A DNA stretch of 64,000 nucleotides, taken from contig NW_019091377.1 in NCBI RefSeq assembly GCF_001949145.1, positions 956,734 through 1,020,733 of the forward strand, given 5' to 3'. Within the stretch, counting starts at the first letter, position 1, and every line of letters begins with the position of its first letter. Below the pieces are notes generated by a model. That model ran no database searches. It was not told the origin of the DNA and saw nothing but the letters and a program-made list of their open reading frames with translations. Positions 43,001 through 54,912 of the stretch are shown here, piece by piece. Position numbers and translations under genes: made by a program. The stretch is from Acanthaster planci. Lineage: Eukaryota; Echinodermata; Asteroidea; Valvatida; Acanthasteridae.

Positions 43001-46000
43001 TGCACCAGCAGTACGAGATGGGACCCATCGATGAGACTGAACTGCAGGTACGCCGGTTGTCTCTACAATAGTAACAGAGTTTCTTCAGACGATCACTTTC
43101 AGAGCACTCTGGCCAGAAGATGGATGCATTGCTAGGGGGAGCAGGTTCTAGTTTAGTAGGTTCTATTTAGCTTAAATAACACAAGGTTAAGCTTAACAGG
43201 CTGTCTTTTATATTATACGCTTGTGTTTCACTTTCACAGCTGTGGCATGAGACTGCGGCCAGCAAAACAGATAAGCTTCTCCAGCAAGTGCTGTTTGGGT
43301 GAGTTTGCCTCCCCTTTACAACCCCCCCCCGAGAGATTATTCTTCCAAGAATTAAGATTGAGTCAAATGATACCCCTCCAGTGAAACTTAATAACAGCTA
43401 TCAACGTGGAGTGAGAGAGCATGGTAGCATATAATTTTGGGGCAAGACTTTAGAGGGGCCAGAACCATTTGAGAATGAGCGCTAAAGATTGGTTGGTTCC
43501 CTGCGGCCTTTCTTGAAGATTTATTGAGGGGGACACAGAAACCAGTTTGGAAGTGAGATCTTTGCCAAGGGCCAATTTTGATCAGTAAATCATAAAGTCG
43601 ACTGATAGTCATTTTGTGCCTGGCGGAATTGACCAGAGGTTAGCGAACGATCAGACTGGTCTGACTTGGAGAGCGTTCATTCTCATCAGTTACTTGGGCA
43701 TGGAGATCTTTGATGTTTTTTCCTCTTCACTGTTGCAGGCTGGATGACGTACTGACCGGGGCCACGCAGGAACTGAGGGGCCAGATCAGGGAGAAGTACC
43801 ACCGCACGATGGACATGAACGAGAAGAAGATCAAGCTAAGATGCAGCGAGGTCCAGCACAGGACAGAGGTGAGTGGAGGACAGTCCCGTCGAAAGGCAAA
43901 CAGTTCTTGGTGACTTTTCTGTGCAAGTAACCCATGTTTGCTGGGACACACTGGGTGCTGGATGGTGGGATGTGCTTATTTTCCCTGAAGAAGTAGAAAA
44001 CCTAGGCCGCCTTCTGTAAGAGGAATAGGAAAATGATCAATACCAGAAAGACATCTCGGTGATCCTTGAAAGAAACTAAATTTTTTCTTTCTTATTGGAA
44101 AATCAGATAGTTGAGGCTAATAAAAGAAGATTTTGCAGAGATTTGTTGGGTTAGATTTTGCCTTTTCAGAAGATAAAGGCATAATTCATTCACCTGCAGT
44201 TAGATGGAGAGAGCAGACTGAGTGAGCTTCCGTTACCCGTGCGGACATCTGAGCTCAAGACCAGCTACGCCAAGATCAAGGAAGATTGCATCGGTAGCTA
44301 CACTAGGACCCTGGACCGGCTGCAGCGAAGCATGCCCTTCCAGAAATTCCTGGACCAGTTAAAGGTCAGAACAGCATCAGTTCTGGTTAATTTGTTAGAA
44401 GGCTTAGACACCGAGCCTAAAATGTGGTATAGGAAAGTGTGCAAACCTTGCATGAAAGCTTTGAATACACTAAATCCAGGTTCAATTTGCTCTGAAGGAA
44501 ACTCATTTCATAGAACTTTTAAGTCAATTATTTAATTGAGATGAATGGATTCCCTGTTTTGAGACAAATACAGAGACTTTTAGAAAGTTTTTTTTAGAAT
44601 TTTTTTCATTGCAGAAAAGAAAAAGCTTTGGAAACGGAGGTGACACAAAGCAACAAAAACCTTGCTACATTTCAGTAGAGCGGATGACATTTGAAAGGAT
44701 TTATATCTGAGAAACTAAGGTCACCTCAGTGGCCTAGCAGGCTGAAAAGCCGCATGAAGTTTTTCCATGATCAGGATTGAACAGACTGTTCACAGTTGTT
44801 TTCCAAGACTGAGAAATTTGCTGTACCTGACCTGCAGACATCTTTGGACAACATCCGGGACTCATTCCTGCTAAAGAACACCCAGCTCCTTGAGAATGTG
44901 TTGGACCAATCGACTCAGAGAGCACTCGGTAATCAAAATTCAGCTGACCAGAAGTCCAGAATGCAGCATTTGTGTTCCATTTTTAAACATGATTCAAAGA
45001 ACAGGGGCATCGAAGTTACAGTGTAGGATGCTGGATTAAGTGCCTGCATGTTAAACCATTATACTTTTTGAAAAAGTTGAACTATAATATTAAATCATGA
45101 TACATTTTGAAAAAGTTGAAGTATTTTCAATCAGAAAATGTATATCTGCTGCTCTTGTGCATTAAATGGGATTTCCCTCAAATGTTCCTTTTTTTACTTT
45201 TCGAAAAATGACGTCTGAAAATGGCGCAAAATTTTGCCGGGCAGAAGGGATGGGACCCCTTACCCTCCAACTCCTCACTTCTGCCTTCTGGTCAGGACCT
45301 TGAACTAGCAGAGACTATTGACACAGTCTGTCATTCTGAATTTACTTCTTGCAGAGGAGTTTAATAGCCTGATGCAGAACCCTCACCAGGAGCCGCGCAG
45401 CCCCAAGACCATGACCCGATGCAGCGAGGACGCCGCGCAGAAGGCGCTGAGTCTCTTTGTTCAAGAAGCGGTCGTGGCCGCGGAGGAGGCTTCGTACAAA
45501 GCCCATCAGGCTCTGCTAAAGGTGATGACTATTTACCCTTGTGACTTTTTTTTTGTGTAGCAGAAAAAATGATGGAGCATTCAAGAAAATTTTTATTAGC
45601 GATCAGAGAATAAACAAGCAAGCTTGTTCTAAGCCAATATGGCTCATCAGGTCAGCATTTATCGACAGTGTCCTTGGCATGAAGCAACTGGGAAAATATT
45701 TCCATTTTGCACTCGATGTAATACCAGTCCATCGCAGGTTACTACCAGCTAATGACAGTACCCATTTGTACTCCTGGGTGGAGAGACGTAAGCAGGGGTA
45801 AAGTGGCTTGCCCAAGGACACGACCTATGGCAAGCAGCTGGATGCGAAGCTCCCTGACCTGGTCACAAGTCATGACCCATGACCATGAACTCTGACCCTG
45901 ACAATGAAGTCAATGAGGGAATTCACAAGTCTGTAAATAAATAATGTTGAAGGAAAGTAAGAACGCGCTTCGGAAATGGGCAAAGAAGGAAGAATTGGGA

Positions 46001-48911
46001 ATTAAAGATTTTGGGTTTTTTGTAGACAGGGATAGTTGAAGCAGAGAAGGAGCATGAAAAAAGGAACAACCTGCTGCTGAAAGTCAGATGTGAAAAAGAG
46101 GTTTGTGAGAGAATCACGCAATTTCTAAATTTTTACAAAAGTTGTTTGAAGATATTATATGTATATCATTCTATGAAAAAACGTCCAAGATCTGGCACTT
46201 ATTTCCCCATCCCCAATGTGATATAATCCTCAATTGAAAGCCGTTATGTCAAATTTTTTTACACAGTTTTGTGCCTGTTTTCTTGAATCTCAAATAGGTG
46301 AATGGGCTCGCTCAGACGATGCGAGACAACACGGACAGCACACAGCTACCACTTCCTGTGAACGACACCGATCTAGACCACAGGTATCAAGCCTCAAGAC
46401 CTGTCCATTTCATTCCGAACAAGGAAAATAAAAAGCATTTCCCCACTGGACACATCCCTGCCCCAGCTCAGATGCATTGCTCTAATGGAAATATGCAATT
46501 CAAGTGAAACTTGGTTGGTTTAAAGACTCATGCTGTAGGCCCTTATATCTCATTCTATGCAGGCTAACTCAGGAAGCCACCAGGGCAAAATCACTCTTCA
46601 AGGAATTGCTGGTGAGTAAAATTTAAACACAGAGATCTTGAAAATGGTTATTTGATTTAATAATAGCTACAATCCTCCGAGGAATACGGGTGTTTCACAA
46701 TAGTGTGCCCCCAAGAGTTTGTAATGCGTAGGCCAATCACAAATTTCGCACGTTGTCATTGGCCAACGCGTTGCAAACTCTTGGAGGCGCACTATTGTTA
46801 AACACCCGTATTGTTCCTGTTTTTTGAGAGAATGTCCTAAAATAGAAGCGAGACTTCTTGAAAATAACTCTCAAGACATTTTCTCAGAGAAAGAAAATAG
46901 GACAAATGAAAATTAAATAGTCAAAAAGTGGCACCTGAAAGGCAAATGAATTCAAGAACTTGATCCACAAACTAAACAAAAACATGTATCAGAGCACATA
47001 ATGGCCTAGTTTGGCTAATAACTGCTGCTAAACCTCAATGTTGCCTTGTAACCTATGCGCAAAACACATTGTCACACTAGGCAAGTTGACAAACGTTCGC
47101 TGATTTTATAGTTTGGCCTATTTATATCTATCACGCTTCTCGAAAATGGAGGGGGTAGTGTTTTGAAGTCACCTGTTTTACTTTAATCACAAATTCTGTT
47201 TTATTTTGGAATGCATTTGTTGTTTGGTTTGGCATTCTTTCAGGATGATTTCTCATCCTTGCCCGCCTACGATGATTGCCTGATGCAGCTGCAGCGTTTG
47301 ATCCATGCCGTGTGTGGGCAGAGGCGGCAAGAAAACATGGAGGCCTACTCCAAAGAGGTCAGAGGTCATTCACTCGCTCATCTACTTTGTGCTAGTGACT
47401 GTATTAGATTTCAGGAAGTCTGTTGATTGTTCTTTGAGGTTTGATTCCTAATCTCGCGAATTGATAGCACTTACAGAATGTTAGACAAGTTGTCAGAATT
47501 TGAATAATTAACTTTAGATGATTGTAGAAAATTGCAGCTATTTCATTTTGTATTGGGAGCAGAACAAATAAGTCTTATGTCTCAATCACCATATAATTGA
47601 AAGAATTTTTTGGAGACATTTGCTTGCATAAATCACTGATCAAACACTGAAATATTACTAAATTGGTTTTGAATACTAAACAGTGAATGCTGGATGCATG
47701 CCATTTGGTTTCTGATTGTTTGTTTGTTAATTCATTTGTTTGTTTATAGGTTGAGGTGCCGCTTCAGTCAGCCAAGAAAGTCGCCCTTCTCTCTGCAGAC
47801 AGATATGATACAGTGTTCAGTCTGACAACATTTGTATGTCCATTGTTCAGCCATGCCCAAATTACTTGCTTATGGCTTGCAAAGGCACACAAGTCTATGG
47901 GAGATGGCTGCAGCCACTAGCCAGTGGCTATCTTAGGCGGACTGGGTTAATTTCAGCCATAGCCAAGTGATTTGGACATGGCTTTTATAACATGCTAGTT
48001 GTGTGCTGTGACTGTCTCTATATTAACAGTCTGCTGCCCTCACTGATTGTAATTTTGCCCACTAGAGTTGGAAATAAGCCATCCAGGAGTCAATCACAAG
48101 TTGGTTGGTTTATTTCCACACATCACAATAAGAATATAATGAGGCACAGTTATAAGGGTAATGAAATGACGGATACCAGGCAGAAAGCAAACGGTTGCTC
48201 ATGGTCTGGTTCCTTATTTGTCACAATAATATCCACATGCAGCTATAAATACAAGATAGAGGAGAGAGTAAAGAAAAGTAAGATAACTGAGGGTACAGCT
48301 AAATGTCAGATTTAAGCTAGGATCTTAAAACTGTTTAAATGTTTTAAGTCAGTCCACAAGTGAATTAGTAAGTCAGTTCACAAATCAGGTCAGAACTAAA
48401 GAGATGGGCAGTCACAAAGGAATGCCTGTCTCATAGCTTTTTAAAATACTTTGTGAGTTGGAGTAGGACCGAATGACTTGTGACTGACTTGTGGAGACTA
48501 AATTGCAACTCCAAAAATGCCAACTAATCATCTCTTGGCTGTGTTTTGGCGGTCATTTCTAGGAAATGGCTTGGTTACTCCTTCATGGGGTTAATTGTTC
48601 TAAAGATTCAACCTATACATCATGTGCGTTCTTACTAAGTTTGGCAAAAGAAACTATTGACTAGAACCAATTAGTAATTATGTCTCCCATAATGCCAGTG
48701 TTCTCATCTGGTCTCTCCTCAGATTCGAGAAGTGTGCATGCTGAACCTGGACGAGGGAAAACCCAAGCACTGGCCGGCTGACCTCAAGGTCAACATCGTT
48801 GACCTCTTCATGAACTCTGACCCTGACATACGCCGGGTCATTAAAGCCCGGGAGGGGCTGTGGTCCACTGTTGTGGGGTTCGTCCAGTGGATTATCTGGA
48901 TTTTCAGCTGA
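37032..48911 (+). CDS. Guanylate-binding protein (GBP)-like large GTPase with N-terminal signal-like segment
   Basis: Twenty-one exons: 37032-37191, 37823-37983, 38486-38653, 39147-39207, 39513-39661, 40965-41051, 41441-41635, 42144-42237, 42658-42737, 42910-43047, 43240-43298, 43739-43868, 44200-44364, 44838-44928, 45355-45521, 46026-46100, 46298-46383, 46563-46611, 47244-47357, 47750-47833, 48723-48911. Phases close: 2502 nt, 833 aa (human GBPs about 590). Residues 1 to about 26 are hydrophobic (signal peptide or anchor). The GTPase domain spans about 95-400: P-loop GKYHSGKS (123-130), switch Thr155 before GIWMW, DTEG (181-184). The GBP RD guanine-binding motif reads Q265-D266. A long helical region follows. 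The C-terminus (817-833) is hydrophobic with several Trp. GBPs are dynamin-related GTPases; this form probably acts at or inside the secretory membrane system. That location is inference. Confidence 0.93.
39802..40039. mobile_element. Fold-back (MITE-like) element in GBP-like intron 5
   Basis: The ends are inverted: GTATATAAAA at 39802 and its complement ending at 40039. The arms match imperfectly over about 85-100 bp (CTGGACTTGCAACGC against CTGGACTCGCAATGC; GCGGCCATTTTACCGAGC against GCGGCCATTTTACGGAGC). A non-autonomous element or long hairpin; no coding content. Confidence 0.75.
40318..40820. repeat. CCCAACCC/CCCAGCCC low-complexity array split by an insertion
   Basis: Degenerate tandem CCCAA, CCCAG and CTGACC units occur at 40318-40359 and 40599-40820. 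A 239-bp fold-back element separates the two blocks. It lies in GBP-like intron 5. Confidence 0.85.
40360..40598. mobile_element. Fold-back element inserted in the CCCAA array
   Basis: The termini are inverted copies: CATAGAGCTGCTTAAGC near the left end and GCTTAAGCAGCTCTATGG near the right end, with further similarity inward (AAAACCTTG). It interrupts the low-complexity array cleanly and so inserted after the array arose. Non-coding. Confidence 0.8.
46683..46812. mobile_element. 130-bp hairpin MITE in GBP-like intron 18
   Basis: Two 55-base arms (46683-46737 and 46758-46812) are inverted copies with a few mismatches, separated by 20 bases. The arms begin AATACGGGTGTTT and contain the CCAAGAGTTTG and GGCCAAT words. 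It is short, non-coding and would fold into a long hairpin in the pre-mRNA. Confidence 0.85.
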
Positions 48912-50844
48912 AAACCGCAGCAGGGATAAACAAAGTTGTTGGAAGAAATATCAAAATGCTGGCGTGATATAAATTGCTGAGAGAGATTCTGATTTGATCA
49001 AAAGTCACTCTTTCTGGACTGCTGACATAAATAAGATGGACAATGAGATTAGAGAACAGCCTTTGAAATTAATCTTCTTAATCACGTTAAGCTATTTGGT
49101 CCATTCCGATTGTGTGTTCATCTTGATGAAGCTTTTGGCAAGCCAGTAGGTGTATTCAGTAAGGAGCCCTCTGTTGTCTGGCAAGTGTCACTACTTTGTC
49201 TGGACAAGACGGGGCCATGGCCACCCAAAATGAGCCCCACTTTTTGGAGGGGAATAATGGGTTAAAGGTAATTTAAAAATAATCTGTTTCCATTCCAAAA
49301 CCGAGTAGAAGCACCAAAATGTAGCTTCAACCCTCAGAAAGACCATAAAAAAATTACATAGAAAAAATTTCACCCAAAATTTGGGTTGTGGCTCTGCCCT
49401 TGCATCCAGTGTCCTAAAAACTTACACCATACAATTTGATTTGTTGAATTAGAGTTTCTGTTGAACATTGTCAGGTTTACAAAATTGAAAAGACGTTTTG
49501 TTTGATTTTTCAAGATTAAAATTTTTAAAGATTATTTTGTTTTGAGTTTTCCTATGTGAAATTTCACAAAAGAGTATTTTTGTTTTGTTTACTAAAAAAC
49601 TTTATGAATAATCTATTTTTGAATTGTTCATGCCCAAGTTGGAAATATCCTATTTAAAAAGTTAGGTTTTTCTTTTTCAAATCGTTACTTGCAACCATGC
49701 TATTAAAATTTGAATTTTGAACACCCTGACTCAGAAATTTATGTCAATGCATCATCTTAGGATAATGTTCAGCATGTCAGCGACCACATAGCAAAAAGAA
49801 TTTTGTAAACAGTCAAGTGTATGGAAACGAGCTATCAATTATAAACGTTCTAAGAATATCTGTATTTTGGACATTTCCTGGGGATGTATTCATTGTGACG
49901 ACACTTCCTCGTATCTTTCTGCATTTTTTCCAGAAAAATTCCATACGAAATAAACATTCCAGGAAATGTCTGATTCCAGTGGAAAATCAAGTTGCACCTG
50001 TCCTTTCAATCAATCAACAGCGACGACGCGGGAAACTGCGACACCTCCCCCACCAACAGTCGGACATCCTTATCCAGGGTGTGTGCTTCTGTATTGCTGT
50101 CCGTCTGGGTTTGGAACTTGAAACGCCTCTTTTCTGCGTAAAACTTTTACAAGACGTTATCATGTAGTTCGCGTCAAATTGTAGCGTTACCCGACGAGAG
50201 AGAAAAAAAGTGATTCTTAGTCATCTTGAAAAAGGAAAAATAGTGGCTTTTCAATTCATCGAGATTTTTTTCTTTCTAACTATTGAATATGTAATTGTAA
50301 AATGATTGTAAATAAGTTGTGTACGTTTCAAAATTTAAAATTTGAGGGGAGGGGATCCCCACCACAGGAACCTCCGATTCCAGTTTTGGAAGAGGGTTTG
50401 ATTTTCAGCTACAACTTGGAGACAAACTACAAAAAAGAGGCAACCCCCTTCTCTCGAAAAAGGAGCCATATCGGAAGTGGGGTCAAGGAAATTGAAATGA
50501 ACATGTAGGCAAATTCAGGAAAAAAGGAATCTTCTCGAATAAATCATAAGTTGGAGAACCCTGAAAATGTATTTCAGAATTGATTATCGGGGGGTGGGAA
50601 AATGAATGGGAAGGGGTTTATTATATCCGAGTGTCCTACCTGTCCGGCAATGGTATTGTGATCAACTACACGTTGCAATGTGTAGTTCACAGCGACAACA
50701 ACATCATTGGTTGGATTGGAGCACCACCTTCGTTGTTCCGCGGAATTGCTGGTGCAGCGCATCCTGCCTTAACCTTCTTTTAAATGAGTTACCGACCTTC
50801 CCTTGATTTTTCTACGATGGATTCCGGTGGATGAAAGAGTCAAG
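48912..50844. other. GBP-like 3' UTR and intergenic sequence
   Basis: AT-rich. A canonical AATAAA occurs at about 49939-49944. A more GC-rich stretch (50010-50130) falls in a plus-strand open frame (49817-50167) with no recognised domain. A small hairpin (AACTACA / TGTAGTT near 50660-50690) lies upstream of the next candidate start. No gene is called. Confidence 0.4.
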
Positions 50845-50865
50845 ATGAGTGCAGCAACGGAACAG
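50845..50865 (+). CDS. Candidate alternative first coding exon (weak)
   Basis: ATG at 50845 opens MSAATEQ and is followed by a donor G|GTTAGTGAG. It ends in phase 0, so it could join the exon at 61467 (also phase 0). Seven codons give little evidence. It is offered only because the phase fits and the upstream region looks promoter-like in GC content. Confidence 0.2.
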
Positions 50866-53800
50866 GTTAGTGAGAAATGACGTGGATGATTTCTGCGTTA
50901 TTTTCCGTCGGTAATTTTAGATCACTGACCGAGTTCCAATCAGCGTTAGTCGTGTCATGGAGGTAACGCCACACGCTACATCATCACCAGCATGACCAGT
51001 AGTACTAAAGTAGGGAAAGAATTCCATATCATCGTTATCTGTGGCGATTCGTATTTATTAGCTATCTGGAAGCAATTAAATGTCCCCAAAAGTCAAATTT
51101 AGCAGTGTATTTAGTCTCTTCAATTTGGAATCTATCAGACATGTCAGACCTGTCTGAAATAAAATATCTAAACAAAAGCAGTCAGGCATGATAGACTGGT
51201 ATAGTAAGAGGCCAGGCTGTAGTAGTATTGTAGACCCTGGGTGGACCTTCAATGGAAGTATGTACATGTATGTGTACGTATACATAACATATAATGAGTG
51301 AGATTAGCTATGGCTGTGAAAGCGTGGATGAGTTACGATTGTTTGCAAAATTCACATGTCAACCTACTCCCACAATGCAGTGAACCCTTCATTTAATTTG
51401 ATTATGGTTTAGCAGTGTTGAGAGAATGCAACAAGCCCACGTTACTTTATGATCTACGTGTTCAAGTATACATGTACGTGCTTGAATTTGATGTCAACTA
51501 GAGCATACTGCCTGTGCCTTGCAGTGGAGGACAAATCTCGTGTTTGAAATGAAATTAACAGGCTGCGCAGTTTTTAATAGAAAATGGAAGACGTGATCAT
51601 CAGCGTTATCATAAACATGGAAGCTCTACGATTTAAAAGCTTTCACTTTGGTGGGGGAATATGCCGAATGTGTGAAGGTGAGCGTTAGTGTCGCACAATT
51701 GTATCCAAGGTTGTTGACTGTTGAGAGCATTGATCAAGATTTCTTTCATTGAAGTCAGTCGATACCAAACATGTATGATGGTTTGAAGTGGATAGTTAAT
51801 TTGCTCTCTATGTTGCTGGTGTTCTCAGTCATGCATATTTTGCCTTGCTCTGTGTGCTTCCCTATGGGTGCATTTTGAGTGAAAAGTCCTGTAAAAACTC
51901 TCAGTTCTGGGTGACCATGCACCATTGTGTCTTAAAGTTGTGTTACAAGAATTTCCAGAGCTAAGTTCTGTTTGAGTTTTTATCTTTGCAGTAAAATATG
52001 TGTTCATTATGCTGGATAGTTTTTAACAGTGATGAGAATCATATATTTGTAGTGTGCACATTGGCGCACTTGGCTGATTTAAAGACACTGCCGTTCTAAA
52101 GGAAGGAAAAATCTGCAAAGTTACTCATTATGCTTGTAGCAGACTTTCAACTCTCAGAGGATATGTGGCAACGTGCCATCTTAGGCATGAAATGTGGTCA
52201 AGTGAAGAAAGTCTTAAATGCTGTCGGATTTTTTCCTTACACAGCACATGTTAAAGTGCTTTTTTAAGAAGCCCTACATGCGTGGCCTTTGCCATACTTT
52301 ATTTCTGTATAACGTGTGCATAGTGCACATGCCGACCTACATGTATGGTATTTGTTTGCATCCACCAGCACATGTAGCAAAGATGGAAAAGGCTAACTGG
52401 CTGACCTTGAGCAGTGCATACATGCACTGAGCGCTTGTGCACTGATCCATGTTATGATTCAATTGGGGTTTGCCCCTGGCATTACAGGTTGCAATGGGTG
52501 GGATACTCTCTGGTTATTTTAGTACATGTCCCTGAAGAGGTCAGGGAATTTTCAAGGACTTTTTTTACCACAGAGAAAAGGTTCCATAGTTTTGTTGTTT
52601 GCCTTGGACTTCTATGGCCTGCTGGTTGCTTAGACGATAGATTATTTGTACATAGTATGGACATGGACATGTATTATTGTACGCTGTATTTGTTACATTT
52701 TATGATGCACATGTATGTATACTATACTCTTCATGCTCGTCATGTGCACAGTGCCAGGGTTGGGACAACAACAACATGAAATGAAAACAATGTGTCTTAT
52801 ACATGTAAACTTATTTACTGAGCTTTGAAGCACAACAGAGCGGAGTGCCAAACAGTGGAACTGGAGATCAAGGCCAAGAGGGCTGGAACTTGGCACTGAG
52901 GACTGTTTGTACACAATAACCCTCCTAGCTACTGTGGATTGCCCAAAACCAAATGCCCGCAGGGCCCCACTTACATGCAGAGCTAGGGTATCAAACAAAT
53001 ATTTTTTTAGGGTGTCCTTCAGTAAGAATTGGCAGTGAACCAGCTGCAAGAAGTACACACCAAATGGCACCTTGGCTGGTAACCATACCGGTATATTAAC
53101 CATATTTTGTTAAGGGAATATTACCTGTGCGTAGCCCTTTGATAAAATGGGACCTATGCTTTGAAAGATTTTGACTGTCTAGCACTCATGGTCCAAGCAT
53201 CATTATTACTATGCAGAGCATATTGATGCCCCAGTGTGAAAGTGCCATTTATCATTGGAATAGATTTCCGTACAGTGTGAAATTTTATGAGGTTTGCAAG
53301 AGTTCTTGTAAAGAATGAAAGGAGATGGGGGCTGAGGAGTGCATAAAAGGAGATCAAATTCAGTGCCTGTTGATTACACTTAAGATTCTTTTGCGCGACC
53401 CAGCTCTACTTCTGTGTAATTAAGGGTTCACCCGAAGTCCAAGGTGTTCCACTTGGCGCTTCTCCGAATGACAAGCTCTCCAAGAAATCAATACTACAAA
53501 CCTGGGCAAGGATGGCGTGTCAGGGGAACATGATTTGGCATTCCCTACATAAAGGTGGCACAATAGATTAGGCTTTCAGTGTGTAGGGTCGATTTCACTG
53601 AGTGTCCTTGCTCACCGCTGGCTGATCAATACCCTCCAAGTGCTGGCATTTGTGAATAGGGCTCTACACATTTCTAGGTCGCTGCTCACCAGTGTAAACT
53701 CCTGGTTCAGACAGCCGTTTATTATACAGTGCCTCAAGGGAAAAGATTATATAAATTAATTGCTTGGTGAGTACACTGTTTGCTTGCATTCTTCTCATTT

Positions 53801-54912
53801 CTTTCAATAATGCGATTTTAACAAGTTGGTAAGATGAAGAAAACACATCTGTATTGTAAAAATTAAATAGATTATGTGATATGTAGATGTATATGTTGCA
53901 TTTAAAGCACCATGATGTTGGAATCACCACTTGTTCACCAAAATTTCAGTTCTGCCACAAATTTTCATACCGGCCATGCATGCTTGTAATCTTTCTGGTT
54001 TTGATTTTGAAGGGCAGTCTTTTTTACTTTGGACTAAAATCATAAATATTAGAGGTTCTAAATTCATCATTTTGTGAAGACGCTGTACATATATCTTGGG
54101 AGATTTTATAAAAATTAATGTACATGTACGTGAAATACTGTGACTTCATGATGGAAAAAAGGCATTTGATAAAAATGCCACCGAGAAAAGCGTCCTGCCT
54201 TTTGTGCAGATGCCCTAGCCGCAGCGTCGCATCCTGCCGTAATCTGGGTTGGTATGAAAGCATGACACGCCGACTGCCCGATTGCCCAACCAGCGTTTCC
54301 AACCCTACAGGATGGAAAGGGGGAGAGAGGAAATGAGAGTCATTTCTGGCACGTGATCCGATCCTGTTTCCTCATTGGCCCCGAGTGCAGTCACTGGGCT
54401 CACAGCTTGGACAGTACGTGCAATACAGGAGCTCGGGTGGCCCAGTTCATGTTTGAGCCAGTGAAAGGAGATGTGTGGTTATTTCCCAGGTCGAGTCATC
54501 CCTGTATGTGTCGCTGGTTTGCCAATGATCTGATCTTTATCCCACAGTCTTTGCTGATGTCGACTTTTCCTCTAGTGCTGCGTGATTTTTCCGGTACATT
54601 TCTGTCCGAGGAGTTATACTACCATCGAAAGGCCGATGTGCTTTCTAGTCACAGTGGAAATCATTTCTTTTCCTGAGAGAATTTCTATGAATTTCTATTT
54701 GGCGTGCGAATCTCATTCCAGAGTCTACTCAAACTTTCCAACCTTCATCACTCGACAAAAATGACGATGGATGCAGTACTTTGTTTTGATCTGGCCAGTG
54801 GATGATGTAACTTTTTCAAAAGAAATTTGTGGATTACTGTTTTGCCTGCTTCACTGACTCTGCGGAGAGACATTGGGAATAGTTTTTGCCAGGAGGGGTT
54901 GGTTTCTGGGAA

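Noticed and set aside
49817-50167. 116-codon plus-strand open frame after the GBP-like gene
   Set aside because: Only part of it is GC-rich, no domain is recognised, and it overlaps a likely AATAAA signal of the GBP-like gene.
52693-53103. 136-codon minus-strand open frame
   Set aside because: No domain and no donor or acceptor context. It lies in a repeat-rich stretch.
54353-54676. 107-codon plus-strand open frame
   Set aside because: It starts at a non-ATG codon, has no recognisable domain, and a better-supported exon lies just downstream at 54913.
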